DNA of 39,530 nt from DTU018 sp964618175 (GCA_964618175.1 CAZTZX010000011.1:1-39530); one strand, 5' to 3'. Positions 1 to 8,009 are shown, counted from the stretch's first letter. The notes: generated from the sequence alone by a model not told the origin. Numbers and translations are program-made.

Positions 1-756
1 AAGCTGGGACTACCGTGATAGGTTGGTTCTTGAGTACATCGACCTGGTCAGGCTCTACCAGGCCTTGTTCAGCCAGTACATTTATAACCGTTTCCTGGCG
101 AAGCTTCACCCCTTCCCAGTTAGTATCGGGATTATAGTGCTCAGGTGACTGGATCAAGCCTATCAGCAGGCAAGTTTCGGCCTGATTAAGTGACCAGACA
201 TCTTTGCCAAAGTAGGCCGGGGCAGCACAAGCCACCCCAGCACAGCCTCGCCCCGTATAAATCTCATTTAGATACATGGTTAAGATCTCGTCTTTGGAAT
301 ATTTCTCCTCCAAAGCAACGGCTAACAATACCTCTTTAATCTTGCGAACAAAAGTTTTGTCCTGAGTCAAAAACAGGGTACGGGACAATTGCTGAGTAAT
401 CGTACTAGCCCCCTGGGCGGGACTTCCCTCCCGCAGATTGATATATATAGCTCGAACAATTCCCCTGCTATCTAGGCCATCGTGCTGATAAAAGCGCCGA
501 TCCTCGACCGCTACCAACGCGTCTTTTAAGAAAACAGGGAAATCCTCATGGTCAATTCGCTGATAGCCGATCTGGGTCATGGGTTCACCATCCCGATAGT
601 AAATGGTGGTGGCTTCAGCGGCAGAGTATTCCCAGTGGTTCAGACCAGTGGCAGACAAAATTAGACGGGGGGTGGTCTGCGTCAGGGAAACACCGATTAG
701 AAAAAAATGGCAAACAGTACAATTCCTGCTAATGTCCAGCCAATTCTTTTCAGCAT
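1..756 (-). pseudogene. Class A penicillin-binding protein, glycosyltransferase 51 domain; frameshifted in the signal anchor and cut by the window edge
   Basis: This gene encodes the N-terminal part of a bifunctional peptidoglycan synthase; its transglycosylase domain polymerises lipid II outside the membrane. The start is an ATG at 756-754 preceded by AAGGAGAAGG. It opens with a basic residue cluster and a hydrophobic anchor (MLKRIGWTLAGIVLFAIF). The GT51 motifs are all visible: AVEDRRFYQHDG with the catalytic Glu, GASTITQQLSR, KEVLLAVALEEKYSKDEI and YLNEIYTG. Inside the anchor the coding strand carries seven T's (A7 at 701-707 on the plus strand), and the frame hits TAA at once; one extra T would join the two frames exactly. 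Everything downstream of that point is open to the window start. It is therefore a real pseudogene, a slippage-prone phase-variable gene, or a homopolymer sequencing error. The transpeptidase domain would lie beyond position 1. Confidence 0.85.
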
Positions 757-851
757 TTTTCCTTCTCCTTTATGCATGCGGGTAGCACTATGATCCAAAG
801 TATTACCCGAAATTTGCTCTATCTGATTTCCACCAGCTACTCCATTTTTTA

Positions 852-887
852 GAACGTATGTTCCAAAAGGTAGTTATCTAGTATAAT
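852..887 (+). promoter_or_regulatory. LexA-type SOS box overlapping the DUF763 promoter
   Basis: Positions 851-864 read AGAACGTATGTTCC, which matches the Bacillota LexA consensus CGAACRNRYGTTYC at every base but the first. The core GAAC-N4-GTTC is at 852-863. A TATAAT -10 box lies at 882-887, so the box sits over the -35 region, the usual place for LexA repression. The only gene downstream on this strand starts at 920. Confidence 0.6.
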
Positions 888-919
888 AACATTATTACTA
901 AATTTATGGGTGATCAACC

Positions 920-2080
920 ATGCGAACTGGCGTTGCCAATTTACCTCTCCATGGAGGAAAGTGTCCAGCCTGGCTTTTTAAGCATATGAAAGCTTTGTCA
1001 GCAGCCATAATTGAGGTGATCCTGGAAGACTTCGGAACAGAAGAAGTCTTGAGGCGTTTATCGGATCCGTACTGGTTCCAGGCTCTGGGATGTGTAGTCG
1101 GGTTTGATTGGCACTCTTCTGGGGTAACTACCACGCTATGTGGCGCCTTGAAAGAAGGTTTGGCAGAGATCGGCCCTCAGGCAGGGTTGTTCCTGGCTGG
1201 TGGCAAAGGCCGGGTGGCTCGCCGCACTCCGGTGGAGATCGAGGATTTGGCTGACCGCTACCCCCTAGGCAGCTCGGCAGAAGATTTGATATATGCCAGC
1301 CGCATGACTGCGAAAGTCGACAGTGCAGCCGTACAGGATGGCTATCAGATTTACCATCACTTTTTTGTCTTCACCCAGCAAGGTGAATGGGCAGTCATCC
1401 AACAGGGCATGCGTGAAGATTTACGCCAGGCTCGACGTTATCACTGGCTCGGTTCACGGGTGGAAGATTTCGTGGTAGAACCACAAGCTGCTATCTGCTG
1501 CGATAGTGCCCATGATACTCTAAACCTAGTGTCCGGTGAAAATGATGAAGTCCGCAATATATCTGCCCAGCTGGCTAGTTTGGAACCGGATCGATTACTT
1601 TCAGAACTCTCAGCCATCCAGGCCTGCTCCCAATTATCTTTGCCGAGACAACACAGCATCCCCCGTAGCAGCTACTTAAATCGTTCCCTGCAAGCAGCCT
1701 ACGAACAGCAACCACAAGACTTTGAGACTCTATTGGGTGTGAGCGGAGTTGGACCAGCTACACTGCGTGCTTTGTGTCTGGTGGCTGAAATAGCTTATGG
1801 TGTGCAGCCCAGTTATTCTGATCCGGTACGTTATTCATTTGCTCACGGGGGCAAAGATGGATTCCCCTTTCCCGTACAGGAAGCTGACATTAGAAACTCT
1901 TATGCCACCCTGCGGCGAGCATTAAAAAAGGCCCGCTTGGGACACCGTGAGCAGCTAGATGCCCTGCAAAAGCTGGCTGGCTGGCATGCCCAGGCAGTGA
2001 CTACTCCCGCCACTCCCGTATATCACGAAAACCCACCTATGTCAGTAATGCCAACCGTACATCAGCCCTCTTTGTTTTAA
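920..2080 (+). CDS. DUF763 domain protein, possible SOS-controlled DNA-repair factor
   Basis: The protein is 386 residues, near full length for DUF763, a family of unknown function best known from archaea and thermophilic bacteria. The N-terminus MRTGVANLPLHGGKCPAWL is typical of the family. Around residues 270-290 the stretch LLGVSGVGPATLRALCLV has the hairpin-helix-hairpin glycine pattern (GVxGVGPxT) used for non-specific DNA binding. The last 40 residues are Pro-rich and look disordered. The start is the ATG at 920, with a weak GGGTGATC ribosome site. It is transcribed alone, divergent from the penicillin-binding protein gene. The SOS-like box over its promoter supports a role in DNA damage response, but this is inference; no catalytic motif can be named. 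Confidence 0.8.
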   Translation: MRTGVANLPLHGGKCPAWLFKHMKALSAAIIEVILEDFGTEEVLRRLSDPYWFQALGCVVGFDWHSSGVTTTLCGALKEGLAEIGPQAGLFLAGGKGRVARRTPVEIEDLADRYPLGSSAEDLIYASRMTAKVDSAAVQDGYQIYHHFFVFTQQGEWAVIQQGMREDLRQARRYHWLGSRVEDFVVEPQAAICCDSAHDTLNLVSGENDEVRNISAQLASLEPDRLLSELSAIQACSQLSLPRQHSIPRSSYLNRSLQAAYEQQPQDFETLLGVSGVGPATLRALCLVAEIAYGVQPSYSDPVRYSFAHGGKDGFPFPVQEADIRNSYATLRRALKKARLGHREQLDALQKLAGWHAQAVTTPATPVYHENPPMSVMPTVHQPSLF

Positions 2081-2141
2081 AGATCACCAATAATGAAAGG
2101 ACGGGGTTTCTCCTTGTCCACACTGCATATAACAGCCAAAA

Positions 2142-2176
2142 GAGATTGCCACGGCGCTTCGTGCCGCGGCAATCTC
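2142..2176. terminator. Hairpin between convergent genes, repeat-like
   Basis: GAGATTGCC at 2142-2150 pairs perfectly with GGCAATCTC at 2168-2176, and an inner CGGC/GCCG stem extends the helix. On the minus strand TTTT follows, so it may terminate the acyl-CoA dehydrogenase transcript; it also lies after the DUF763 stop. The sequence resembles a dispersed intergenic element of the ATTGCCACG type. Confidence 0.5.
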
Positions 2177-2242
2177 AAAAGTTAAAACCAAAATATAGAT
2201 TGTTAACAAAATCAAACGGAAAATTTACTCCCGCCTTTTGTT

Positions 2243-3406
2243 TTAGTCCATCTCGTAGGTCCCTTCCAAGCTCAGTACATGGTCAGTCCAAACTTTGCCA
2301 CTGACTGCTTGGTCATTGACTGGTGTCATGATCATCTTGCGTAGCACTGCTTCCTGCTCAGTCGAGTTGTTATAGTTCATCAGCAGATTCAATGCATATG
2401 ACGAAGTATCACGAACGATAAAGTTGTAGATCTCATCAATAACTTCGCTGGCCACTTTATGGATCTTAGCATTCTCCAGGATAAGCTGAGCATAGGCTAC
2501 CATGGTAAATATTTCACCCAGAGCCAGCATATAATCCACGTTTTTAGCTTGCTCAGGTGAAGGCGGGGTAGTGCCTAAAAACTCTTTTAGGAGTTCGATT
2601 TGCTGTTTGAACACTTCAATATTGGGGGTNNNNNNNNNNNNNNNNNNNNNNNNNNNNNNNNNNNNNNNNNNNNNNNNNNNNNNNNNNNNNNNNNNNNNNN
2701 NNNNNNNNNNNNNNNNNNNNNNNNNNNNNGGATAATCATAGAGCGAATAAGCGGCCACATAAGCAGGACGAACCCCGGCGGTATTTATCTTCTTCGCACA
2801 TTCATAGCGGGGATGGCTGCTTTCCACCGCAAAGAATACGTAATCGTCAGTATCAGAATACCGTGCAAATGTGGAAACGTAAGCCGCCTTATTGCCGTTG
2901 CCAATGTAATATTTGTCACCTTTGGCCAAATATTGCCCATTTCCCTGCGGTATAAGTTTAACTTCATTGGAATAAAGATCAGCACCATGCAGTTTTTCTG
3001 ACAGTCCAAAAGCAAATATCCCGGCATCTTTAAGCATTTGAGCCGTACGATGTTTCACTTCCTCGTTATCCCCCATCCATATGGGGCCGAGACCCAGAAT
3101 ACTTACCTGATAATTGTACTGAAACGATAATCCATAGAACCCCAATACTTCATTGAATTGTGCGATGCGATTCATGTCCCAGCGCGAATCTGCAGCTCCA
3201 TAGCCGGCCGGAGTCAGCAGAGTAGCATAGGCACCGATTTCCTTATTATAGGATATCCAATCATCGCAAAAGACCATATCTTGGTCATCTTCTTTGATAC
3301 TCTCCAAGCCTTTTTTCTCGAAAAACTCGATGGTCTTACGAAATATTTGATTGGTCTCTTCATCTGGAAACGGATCAGTAAATTTTTTTGGATTTAGCAG
3401 CAACAT
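2243..3406 (-). CDS. Acyl-CoA dehydrogenase, interrupted by an assembly gap
   Basis: This FAD enzyme should oxidise an acyl-CoA to the enoyl-CoA and pass electrons to electron-transfer flavoprotein. The N-terminal part has the family's helical domain followed by the flavin-contacting middle segment (AFGLSEKLHGADL, then KYYIGNGNKAAYVSTFA). After the 100-N gap comes the C-terminal helical domain. I place the start at the ATG at 3406 (MLLLNPKKF), 8 nt after GGAGG; an in-frame ATG five codons earlier overlaps that ribosome site. The visible length of about 390 residues including placeholders is below the roughly 570-600 of the long Syntrophomonas-type enzymes, so the gap probably hides a few hundred bases; the catalytic-base region is likely there. 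It fits butyrate or longer-chain beta-oxidation with the nearby hydratases and CoA-transferases. Confidence 0.85.
   Translation of the reverse strand: MLLLNPKKFTDPFPDEETNQIFRKTIEFFEKKGLESIKEDDQDMVFCDDWISYNKEIGAYATLLTPAGYGAADSRWDMNRIAQFNEVLGFYGLSFQYNYQVSILGLGPIWMGDNEEVKHRTAQMLKDAGIFAFGLSEKLHGADLYSNEVKLIPQGNGQYLAKGDKYYIGNGNKAAYVSTFARYSDTDDYVFFAVESSHPRYECAKKINTAGVRPAYVAAYSLYDYXXXXXXXXXXXXXXXXXXXXXXXXXXXXXXXXXXTPNIEVFKQQIELLKEFLGTTPPSPEQAKNVDYMLALGEIFTMVAYAQLILENAKIHKVASEVIDEIYNFIVRDTSSYALNLLMNYNNSTEQEAVLRKMIMTPVNDQAVSGKVWTDHVLSLEGTYEMD
2630..2729. other. Assembly gap (100 N)
   Basis: A run of exactly 100 N lies inside the acyl-CoA dehydrogenase gene. The size is a placeholder, as all five gaps in the window have the same length. 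Both flanks read in one frame across 100 bases, so the true length is probably 1 modulo 3 if the gene is intact. Confidence 0.95.
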
Positions 3407-3442
3407 TTCCTTTCCCTCCATGTTTTAATTCTTATACAAATT

Positions 3443-3472
3443 ATTATGTCACAGGGGGTATTTACCAGTCAA
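3443..3472 (-). promoter_or_regulatory. Probable sigma-A promoter of the acyl-CoA dehydrogenase gene
   Basis: On the minus strand TTGACT (3472-3467) is followed after 18 nt by CATAAT (3448-3443), about 37 nt upstream of the proposed start. Spacing and boxes are close to the vegetative consensus. Confidence 0.45.
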
Positions 3473-3628
3473 ACTATCCCTTTCGAAAGAATACTCCTAC
3501 TTTATTCGTCATTTATTCTTGCCGGATTTTAAAGTAACTAGCCTCATGCCTGCTCTATCAAGTATTTCCAGCTGATAAGCCTGCTTTATGTGGCTAATAA
3601 AAATCCACTTCTTGGCTTCGCTTGTGAA

Positions 3629-3642
3629 TGATTGTACAATCA
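3629..3642. promoter_or_regulatory. Perfect 14-bp palindrome, candidate operator
   Basis: The sequence TGATTGTACAATCA is a perfect palindrome about 75 nt upstream of the ATG at 3716 and could bind a dimeric regulator. A second short inverted repeat, GATTCC/GGAATC, lies at about 3676-3692. No known regulator site is matched with certainty. The rest of 3407-3715 shows no gene. Confidence 0.35.
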
Positions 3643-3715
3643 CATTAACAGAAGATGAGCGCGACCGTCGCATAGATTCCGATCTGGAATCGCATTATAA
3701 AAGGAGGTAGACATT

Positions 3716-4086
3716 ATGACGGAGGCAGCAGTTAAAATGCAAAACACTAATACTCCTATTGTTCAGGGTTCGGTTTCATATCCTCTATCCGCCAGTGAAG
3801 CGTATAGGTTGGGGGTAAATATCCAAACAACTATAATGAATATGTACTCTAGTCTAGCCGAGAAATGCAGCACTGAAAATGACCGACACGCAGTAGGTAA
3901 TGTAGTTAAGCAGGATCAGGTAAAAATCGCTACTCTGGAAAAAGATTTTAAGTTTGCCTTGAATGACGAAGTAGGACGTTTTTATGCTGCAGGTGGCACG
4001 CTGTTGGAAGCAGATGAAATTGCTCAGCAAACTTCCAATACCAGTCAGCTAATACAACGCAATTTAGACAACTGCAAGGCCCACGT
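3716..4086 (+). CDS. Uncharacterised helical protein, 3' end lost in a gap
   Basis: The start ATG at 3716 follows AAAAGGAGGT at good spacing. The 123 visible residues are rich in Gln, Asn, Ala and Glu and look almost wholly helical (SEAYRLGVNIQTTIMNMYSS, then DQVKIATLEKDFKFALNDEV). The pattern resembles ferritin-like or coat-like four-helix proteins of spore formers, but no metal-binding motif is clear, so I assign no function. The gene runs into the gap at 4087. The bases after the gap stay open in the same frame if the gap is taken as 100, but the resulting Pro/Arg/Cys-rich tail looks unlike the first part, so a continuous gene to 4351 is not convincing. Confidence 0.55.
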
Positions 4087-4186
4087 NNNNNNNNNNNNNN
4101 NNNNNNNNNNNNNNNNNNNNNNNNNNNNNNNNNNNNNNNNNNNNNNNNNNNNNNNNNNNNNNNNNNNNNNNNNNNNNNNNNNNNNN
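4087..4186. other. Assembly gap (100 N)
   Basis: A run of exactly 100 N of unknown true size separates the helical-protein gene from the terminal fragment of the next contig. Confidence 0.95.
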
Positions 4187-4277
4187 ACTCCGTTCTTATA
4201 TAATCAACCGGGAAGTCACGATCGAACTGCCGCCGGGGGTGAGGCTCCCGCAAGGAAGCCTTGCCCGCCCGAGTTGA
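4187..4277 (+). CDS. Possible 3' fragment of a gene whose start is in the gap
   Basis: Directly after the gap two frames are open. One, read from 4188, gives LRSYIINREVTIELPPGVRL followed by PQGSLARPS and a stop at 4275-4277. It has the composition of a beta-rich protein end, unlike the helical gene before the gap. The other continues to 4351 and looks like noise. I prefer the first, so a different gene may end here. Product unknown. Confidence 0.25.
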
Positions 4278-4456
4278 CTCAAAAAATTGCCCTTTACTGC
4301 AACACCCGAGGCAAGCCAATTGATTATAAGAGGTCCTATTGGCGCCCATAAAAATTTTTAATATTCTGACTATTGCCATTAATATCTTTTTATGTAATAC
4401 TAATGCTAACCTTCACCCCCCAAATGAAACATAAATTCCATCACATTCCCTCTCCA

Positions 4457-4490
4457 AATATGAGCCCTGCCCGGGGCTCATATTATTTTA
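4457..4490 (+). terminator. Intrinsic terminator upstream of the min operon
   Basis: An 11-bp perfect stem (4457-4467 with 4474-4484, loop TGCCCG) is followed by an ATTTTATG-type U-rich tail. It ends the transcript coming from the gap region and insulates the min operon. Confidence 0.7.
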
Positions 4491-4633
4491 TGTTTGATTT
4501 TATTCATGCATTTTCCATAAATAGCAGTTTATTCACAGCTAGTTTTGCTTTACAATGATATAGGTGTCTACTTTTGTCACATAAGGTTCATTCTCACTTT
4601 CAAAGTGCGAAAATTGTAAGGGAGGGCCTTTCC

Positions 4634-5455
4634 ATGGATAAGAAAACCTCAGCGTGCCATGTCATTGTAGTTACCTCTGGCAAGGGTGGAGTCGGGAAGA
4701 CGACTACAGTGGCTAACGTTAGTACATCTTTAGCCAAAATGGGCTACCGAGTAGCGGTAATGGATCTAGATATCGGCTTAAAGAAATTGGATCTCATTCT
4801 CGGACTGGAAAATCGCGTCATATATGATATCGTGCAAGTTATCGAGGGTGAATGCACCTTAAAACAAGCCTTGGTCAGGGACAAGCGTTTTCCTGAATTA
4901 TACATGCTTCCCGCTGCCCAGACCCGCAATAAGGATGAGATAACCCCCGAACAGGTCAAAGAAATATGTTCGCAAATGTGCCCCGACTTTGACTTCATAC
5001 TGATCGACTGTCCAGCCGGTATAGAGCAAGGTTTCCGTAACGCTATCGCTGCCGCTAACCAGGCTCTGGTGGTCACCAATCCTGAAATATCTGCGGTTCG
5101 CGATGCGGATCGAATTATTGGTATGTTGGAGTCAGCCGGTTTCCAGGATATCAAATTGGTTGTGAACCGCATACGCCCGGACATGGTTCGCCACGGAGAC
5201 ATGTTGAGCATCGAAGATCTCATGGAACATCTGTGTATCGACTTATTGGGCATCGTACCGGAGGATCGCAACGTAGTAGTGTCCACCAACCGGGGCGAGC
5301 CCATCATCTTAAACGATCGCTCTAGCGCCGCGCTGGCGTTTAATAATATTGCTCGACGGGTCATAGGTGAAGAGGTGGATTTTCCAACTTTTGAAGACGA
5401 TTCTTTCTGGGAGAGGCTAAGGGGCCTGGGACGGAATCTATTCTCAAGTCGTTAA
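4634..5455 (+). CDS. minD: Septum site-determining ATPase MinD
   Basis: MinD is a ParA-family ATPase that dimerises on the membrane with ATP, recruits MinC to block division at wrong sites and is cycled by MinE. The 273-residue protein has the deviant Walker A SGKGGVGKTTT near residue 15, the family block DIGLKKLDLILGLENR, and Walker B FILIDCPAG. It ends with an amphipathic helix (FWERLRGLGRNLFSSR), the membrane-targeting sequence. The start is ATG at 4634 with GGAGGG 8 nt upstream; a longer reading from 4574 lacks a ribosome site. It is first in an operon with minE 13 nt and minC 274 nt downstream. Confidence 0.95.
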   Translation: MDKKTSACHVIVVTSGKGGVGKTTTVANVSTSLAKMGYRVAVMDLDIGLKKLDLILGLENRVIYDIVQVIEGECTLKQALVRDKRFPELYMLPAAQTRNKDEITPEQVKEICSQMCPDFDFILIDCPAGIEQGFRNAIAAANQALVVTNPEISAVRDADRIIGMLESAGFQDIKLVVNRIRPDMVRHGDMLSIEDLMEHLCIDLLGIVPEDRNVVVSTNRGEPIILNDRSSAALAFNNIARRVIGEEVDFPTFEDDSFWERLRGLGRNLFSSR

Positions 5456-5468
5456 AGGAGGAGCAGAT

Positions 5469-5720
5469 ATGTTAGATTTTATAAAGAAGATCTACACACG
5501 CGACGAATCTTCCAGTCGCAATCAAGCTAACAATCGTTTGCGGGTAGTATTATCTCATGACCGTTTGAACTTGACCCCAGAGACTTTGAATGCCTTGAAG
5601 GAAGATATTATAGTGGTTATTGCCAAACATTTGGATATTGACGGAAGCCCGGATGTGCGTCTGATCACGGAAGGACGTAACACAGCACTGGACATTAGTA
5701 TTCCGGTAAAAGGTAGGTAA
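5469..5720 (+). CDS. minE: Cell division topological specificity factor MinE
   Basis: MinE stimulates MinD ATPase and confines MinCD activity. The protein has 83 residues, the usual size. It starts with the membrane-binding segment MLDFIKKIY, continues with the MinD-contact region RLRVVLSHDR, and has the C-terminal dimer domain ending in LDISIPVKGR. The ATG at 5469 follows AAAGGAGGAG, and the gap to minD is 13 nt, so the genes are co-transcribed. Its presence implies an oscillating or gradient Min system rather than the DivIVA-only type of Bacillus. Confidence 0.93.
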   Translation: MLDFIKKIYTRDESSSRNQANNRLRVVLSHDRLNLTPETLNALKEDIIVVIAKHLDIDGSPDVRLITEGRNTALDISIPVKGR

Positions 5721-5729
5721 TGGAACAAG

Positions 5730-6371
5730 ATGATCAAGATTAAAGGTGTCAATGGCAACCTCTTGGTGGTATTTAGTACTGCTCCTTTTGCCGATGCATA
5801 CCGTGAACTGGGCGACAAGATAAAGAATAGCGAGCAATTATTTAAGGGCTCCCGAGTCGTGTTCAGCGGTAGTGGTTTGGCCAGTTTTTCTCTGGATGAA
5901 TTGGCCGCCCTGCAGCAATTGTGTTTAAACTATGGGATGGTTCTTAATAATACCGAGCTTCCTATTCGTAAATCAGCAGCAGCACCGGCGCCTGTTGCTC
6001 AGACTGCAGCTGTGCCGGGGGATACTTTTATCCATAAGAATCTGCGCAGCGGCCAGAAAGTACATTCCGAAGGTTCGGTAGTAGTGTGGGGAGACGTGCA
6101 TGAGAGTGCTGAGATCATGGCAGCCCGCGACATCATTGTTTTGGGAAAAATGGGTGGAATAGCTCATGCTGGATGCTTCGGAGATACTAGCAGTATTGTG
6201 TTTGCACTTGACCTGATTCCCAGTCAAATACGAATTGCGGATAGAATATCCCGTTCACCCGAAGATCAGACCACTCGTCCCTATCCGGAAGTAGCCTACA
6301 TTGACGATGACGGAATCTGTATTAAGATATACAATCCCCGCGAAAATCTAGGGCGTTCTCGCAATAAATAG
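5730..6371 (+). CDS. minC: Septum site-determining protein MinC
   Basis: MinC inhibits FtsZ assembly and is delivered by MinD. The 213-residue protein has an N-terminal FtsZ-interacting domain, an Ala/Pro-rich linker at about residues 85-97 (AAAPAPVAQTAAVPG), and a C-terminal beta-helix domain with the motifs LRSGQKVHSEGSVVVWGDV and IIVLGKMGGIAHAG. The usual 'LRG' of the last motif is MGG here. It starts 9 nt after the minE stop at ATG 5730; the ribosome site (GGTAGG/GGAAC region) is weak, suggesting coupling to minE. Its place after minE is unusual, since minC normally precedes minD. Confidence 0.92.
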   Translation: MIKIKGVNGNLLVVFSTAPFADAYRELGDKIKNSEQLFKGSRVVFSGSGLASFSLDELAALQQLCLNYGMVLNNTELPIRKSAAAPAPVAQTAAVPGDTFIHKNLRSGQKVHSEGSVVVWGDVHESAEIMAARDIIVLGKMGGIAHAGCFGDTSSIVFALDLIPSQIRIADRISRSPEDQTTRPYPEVAYIDDDGICIKIYNPRENLGRSRNK

Positions 6372-6498
6372 AGACCCCATTTGGCTGACAGTGCCTCACT
6401 TCTGGAACTCAGTTATCTTTTTTCTCCTTTTTAAGAAAAAGGGAAACTGTCCATCAAGGTTTTTGCTTCCCACAATACGCGAAATATTCTATATCGCG

Positions 6499-6532
6499 AA
6501 AAAAGGAGGCACCGCTTAGATACGATGCCTCC
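6499..6532 (-). terminator. Terminator of the enoyl-CoA hydratase gene
   Basis: On the minus strand GGAGGCA (6532-6526) pairs with TGCCTCC (6511-6505), with an extra CG/CG pair inside, followed by TTTTTT (6504-6499). It lies about 30 nt beyond the stop of the gene at 6564. Confidence 0.8.
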
Positions 6533-6563
6533 CCCGTTATGCACATGGATCAAAAAAGGTGGG

Positions 6564-7361
6564 TTAACGACCTTTGAATTCCGCTTTACGGCTTTCCAAA
6601 AATGCGTTGATACCTTCATTCTTATCTTCCGAAGCAAACAACATGGACCAGGATACTTGCTCGGCGCGACTACCGCTCTTGATGTCAAGATTCATGGAAT
6701 TATTAATAGACTTTTTGGCCTCCCGTAAAGCCAAAGCGCCCTTCCGGCTTATCTTGCGAGCCATCTTTTTGGCAGCGTCCATAACTTCTGCCGCTGGTAC
6801 CACCATGTTGACCAAGCCCATTCTGTAGGCAGCCTCTGTATCAAAGAAATCGCCGGTGAAAATATACTGTTTGGCGAAGCAGATGGAAGAATTCCGTGGT
6901 GTCCGCTGGGTTCCTCCTCCACCTGGGAAAATGCCCAGACTGATTTCCGGGAATCCAAAAGTACAATTATCAGCAACTATGCGGATATCACAGGCCAGCA
7001 TTAGCTCTAGACCACCGCCCAGTGCCAGGCCATTGACCGCAGCAATAATTGGCTTAGGATTATCTTCCATGGCAAAGATCGTCCGATGTACCGCATCCAA
7101 GAACTCGTATGCCTGGAAGGAATCGTAGCCGGCCAAAGATTTGAGATCAGCACCGGCAGCAAAAACATTTTCCTCTCCGCTGATAATTATGCAACGGATC
7201 TCGGGATCCTGAGCATAGAGAGTCAGCACGTCATACGAATCGTTCAAAAGTGTAAAATCGATGGAGTTAAGGCTCTTAGGACGGTTTAACTTTATATGGC
7301 CAATCCCATCCTCAACCCAGGCCAAAACGGCCTTATACTCTTTCCCTTTGTAGTTTTCCAT
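6564..7361 (-). CDS. Enoyl-CoA hydratase (crotonase family)
   Basis: The enzyme adds water to trans-2-enoyl-CoA such as crotonyl-CoA, the step after acyl-CoA dehydrogenation. The 265-residue protein has both catalytic glutamates of true hydratases: Glu119 in LALGGGLELMLACD and Glu139 in FGFPEISLGIFPGGGGTQR. The oxyanion-hole segment FAAGADLKSLAG is at about residues 67-78. I place the start at ATG 7361; a TTG three codons upstream is too close to the GGGGGAT ribosome site. It stands alone with its own terminator. Substrate chain length cannot be read, but the context favours a role in butyrate or crotonate metabolism. Confidence 0.92.
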   Translation of the reverse strand: MENYKGKEYKAVLAWVEDGIGHIKLNRPKSLNSIDFTLLNDSYDVLTLYAQDPEIRCIIISGEENVFAAGADLKSLAGYDSFQAYEFLDAVHRTIFAMEDNPKPIIAAVNGLALGGGLELMLACDIRIVADNCTFGFPEISLGIFPGGGGTQRTPRNSSICFAKQYIFTGDFFDTEAAYRMGLVNMVVPAAEVMDAAKKMARKISRKGALALREAKKSINNSMNLDIKSGSRAEQVSWSMLFASEDKNEGINAFLESRKAEFKGR

Positions 7362-7575
7362 AAAATCCAAATCCCCCTTAATTGTATAATTGTTTAAACG
7401 ATTCTCTCTTTAGATCTGGTTTTCCTGCCAAGGTCTGGGTAAAACTACATATTATATTGGTGTTGCCTATTTATGGCTGCGGCATGTTAAGCATCATTTC
7501 GGTCATATCAATGATTTCTACTCCTGCCGGCAGTTCGAAAAAAGTATATCATAGTATAAGTGATTTTCTTAAAAC

Positions 7576-7603
7576 AAAAACCGGCTACACCAGCCGGTTT
7601 TTT
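7576..7603. terminator. Bidirectional intrinsic terminator
   Basis: AAAAACCGGCT pairs with AGCCGGTTTTTT around the loop ACACC. The minus strand shows a U-tract (7580-7576) after the stem, just beyond the stop of the gene at 7611. The rest of 7362-7575 shows no gene. Confidence 0.8.
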
Positions 7604-7610
7604 GTACTTC

Positions 7611-7865
7611 CTATTTTTGTTTCTTTATATAGTTCTTTAGCCTCTCGGTCAGCTCTTTCTGTATAGAAGGGGTGGTCAGTTTTTTGCGTATGATATCCTG
7701 TTCCGGGAAAACCCCAGCGGGATTTTTCCTGACCTTTATATTCTCATCTAGGAGAGTTTTGCCGTCTCTTATCACCAGCACATGAGTTGTATAATCTTTA
7801 CTGCCGGCTAATTTTTGTCCTTTCAAGGGCTCTGTTTTAACAATTTCAAATCTGTATTCAGTCAT
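7611..7865 (-). CDS. Small uncharacterised protein (84 aa)
   Basis: The start ATG at 7865 has GGAGG 8 nt upstream and the gene has its own terminator, so it is very likely expressed. The protein is highly charged, with many Lys and few hydrophobic stretches (IQKELTERLKNYIKKQK at the end), and the N-terminal half suggests a short beta-sheet (YRFEIVKTEPL, THVLVIRDGKTLLDE). It has no signal peptide, membrane segment or cysteine. I do not recognise the family. It is monocistronic between the hydratase and aminotransferase genes. Confidence 0.65.
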   Translation of the reverse strand: MTEYRFEIVKTEPLKGQKLAGSKDYTTHVLVIRDGKTLLDENIKVRKNPAGVFPEQDIIRKKLTTPSIQKELTERLKNYIKKQK

Positions 7866-8009
7866 CCACTATACCTCCAACCGATGAAAGTATCTGCAAC
7901 TTTCCTTCTAGGATATTTCTACAGAAGGATCCCCTTTTCCTGCATAGGGTTCTGGACAGGGGTACGCAGTCATTACGCGAAGGCTAACATGGTTCTCACA
8001 GAGACAAAG

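Noticed and set aside
4373..4558. 61-codon open frame on the plus strand before minD
   Set aside because: It runs through a strong intrinsic terminator hairpin and has no ribosome site.
4744..5364. 206-codon open frame on the minus strand
   Set aside because: It is antisense to minD, whose motifs are complete; the Ser/Met/Arg-rich product is typical of a shadow frame.
7382..7666. 94-codon open frame on the plus strand
   Set aside because: It overlaps a strong terminator and the end of the minus-strand gene, and has no ribosome site.
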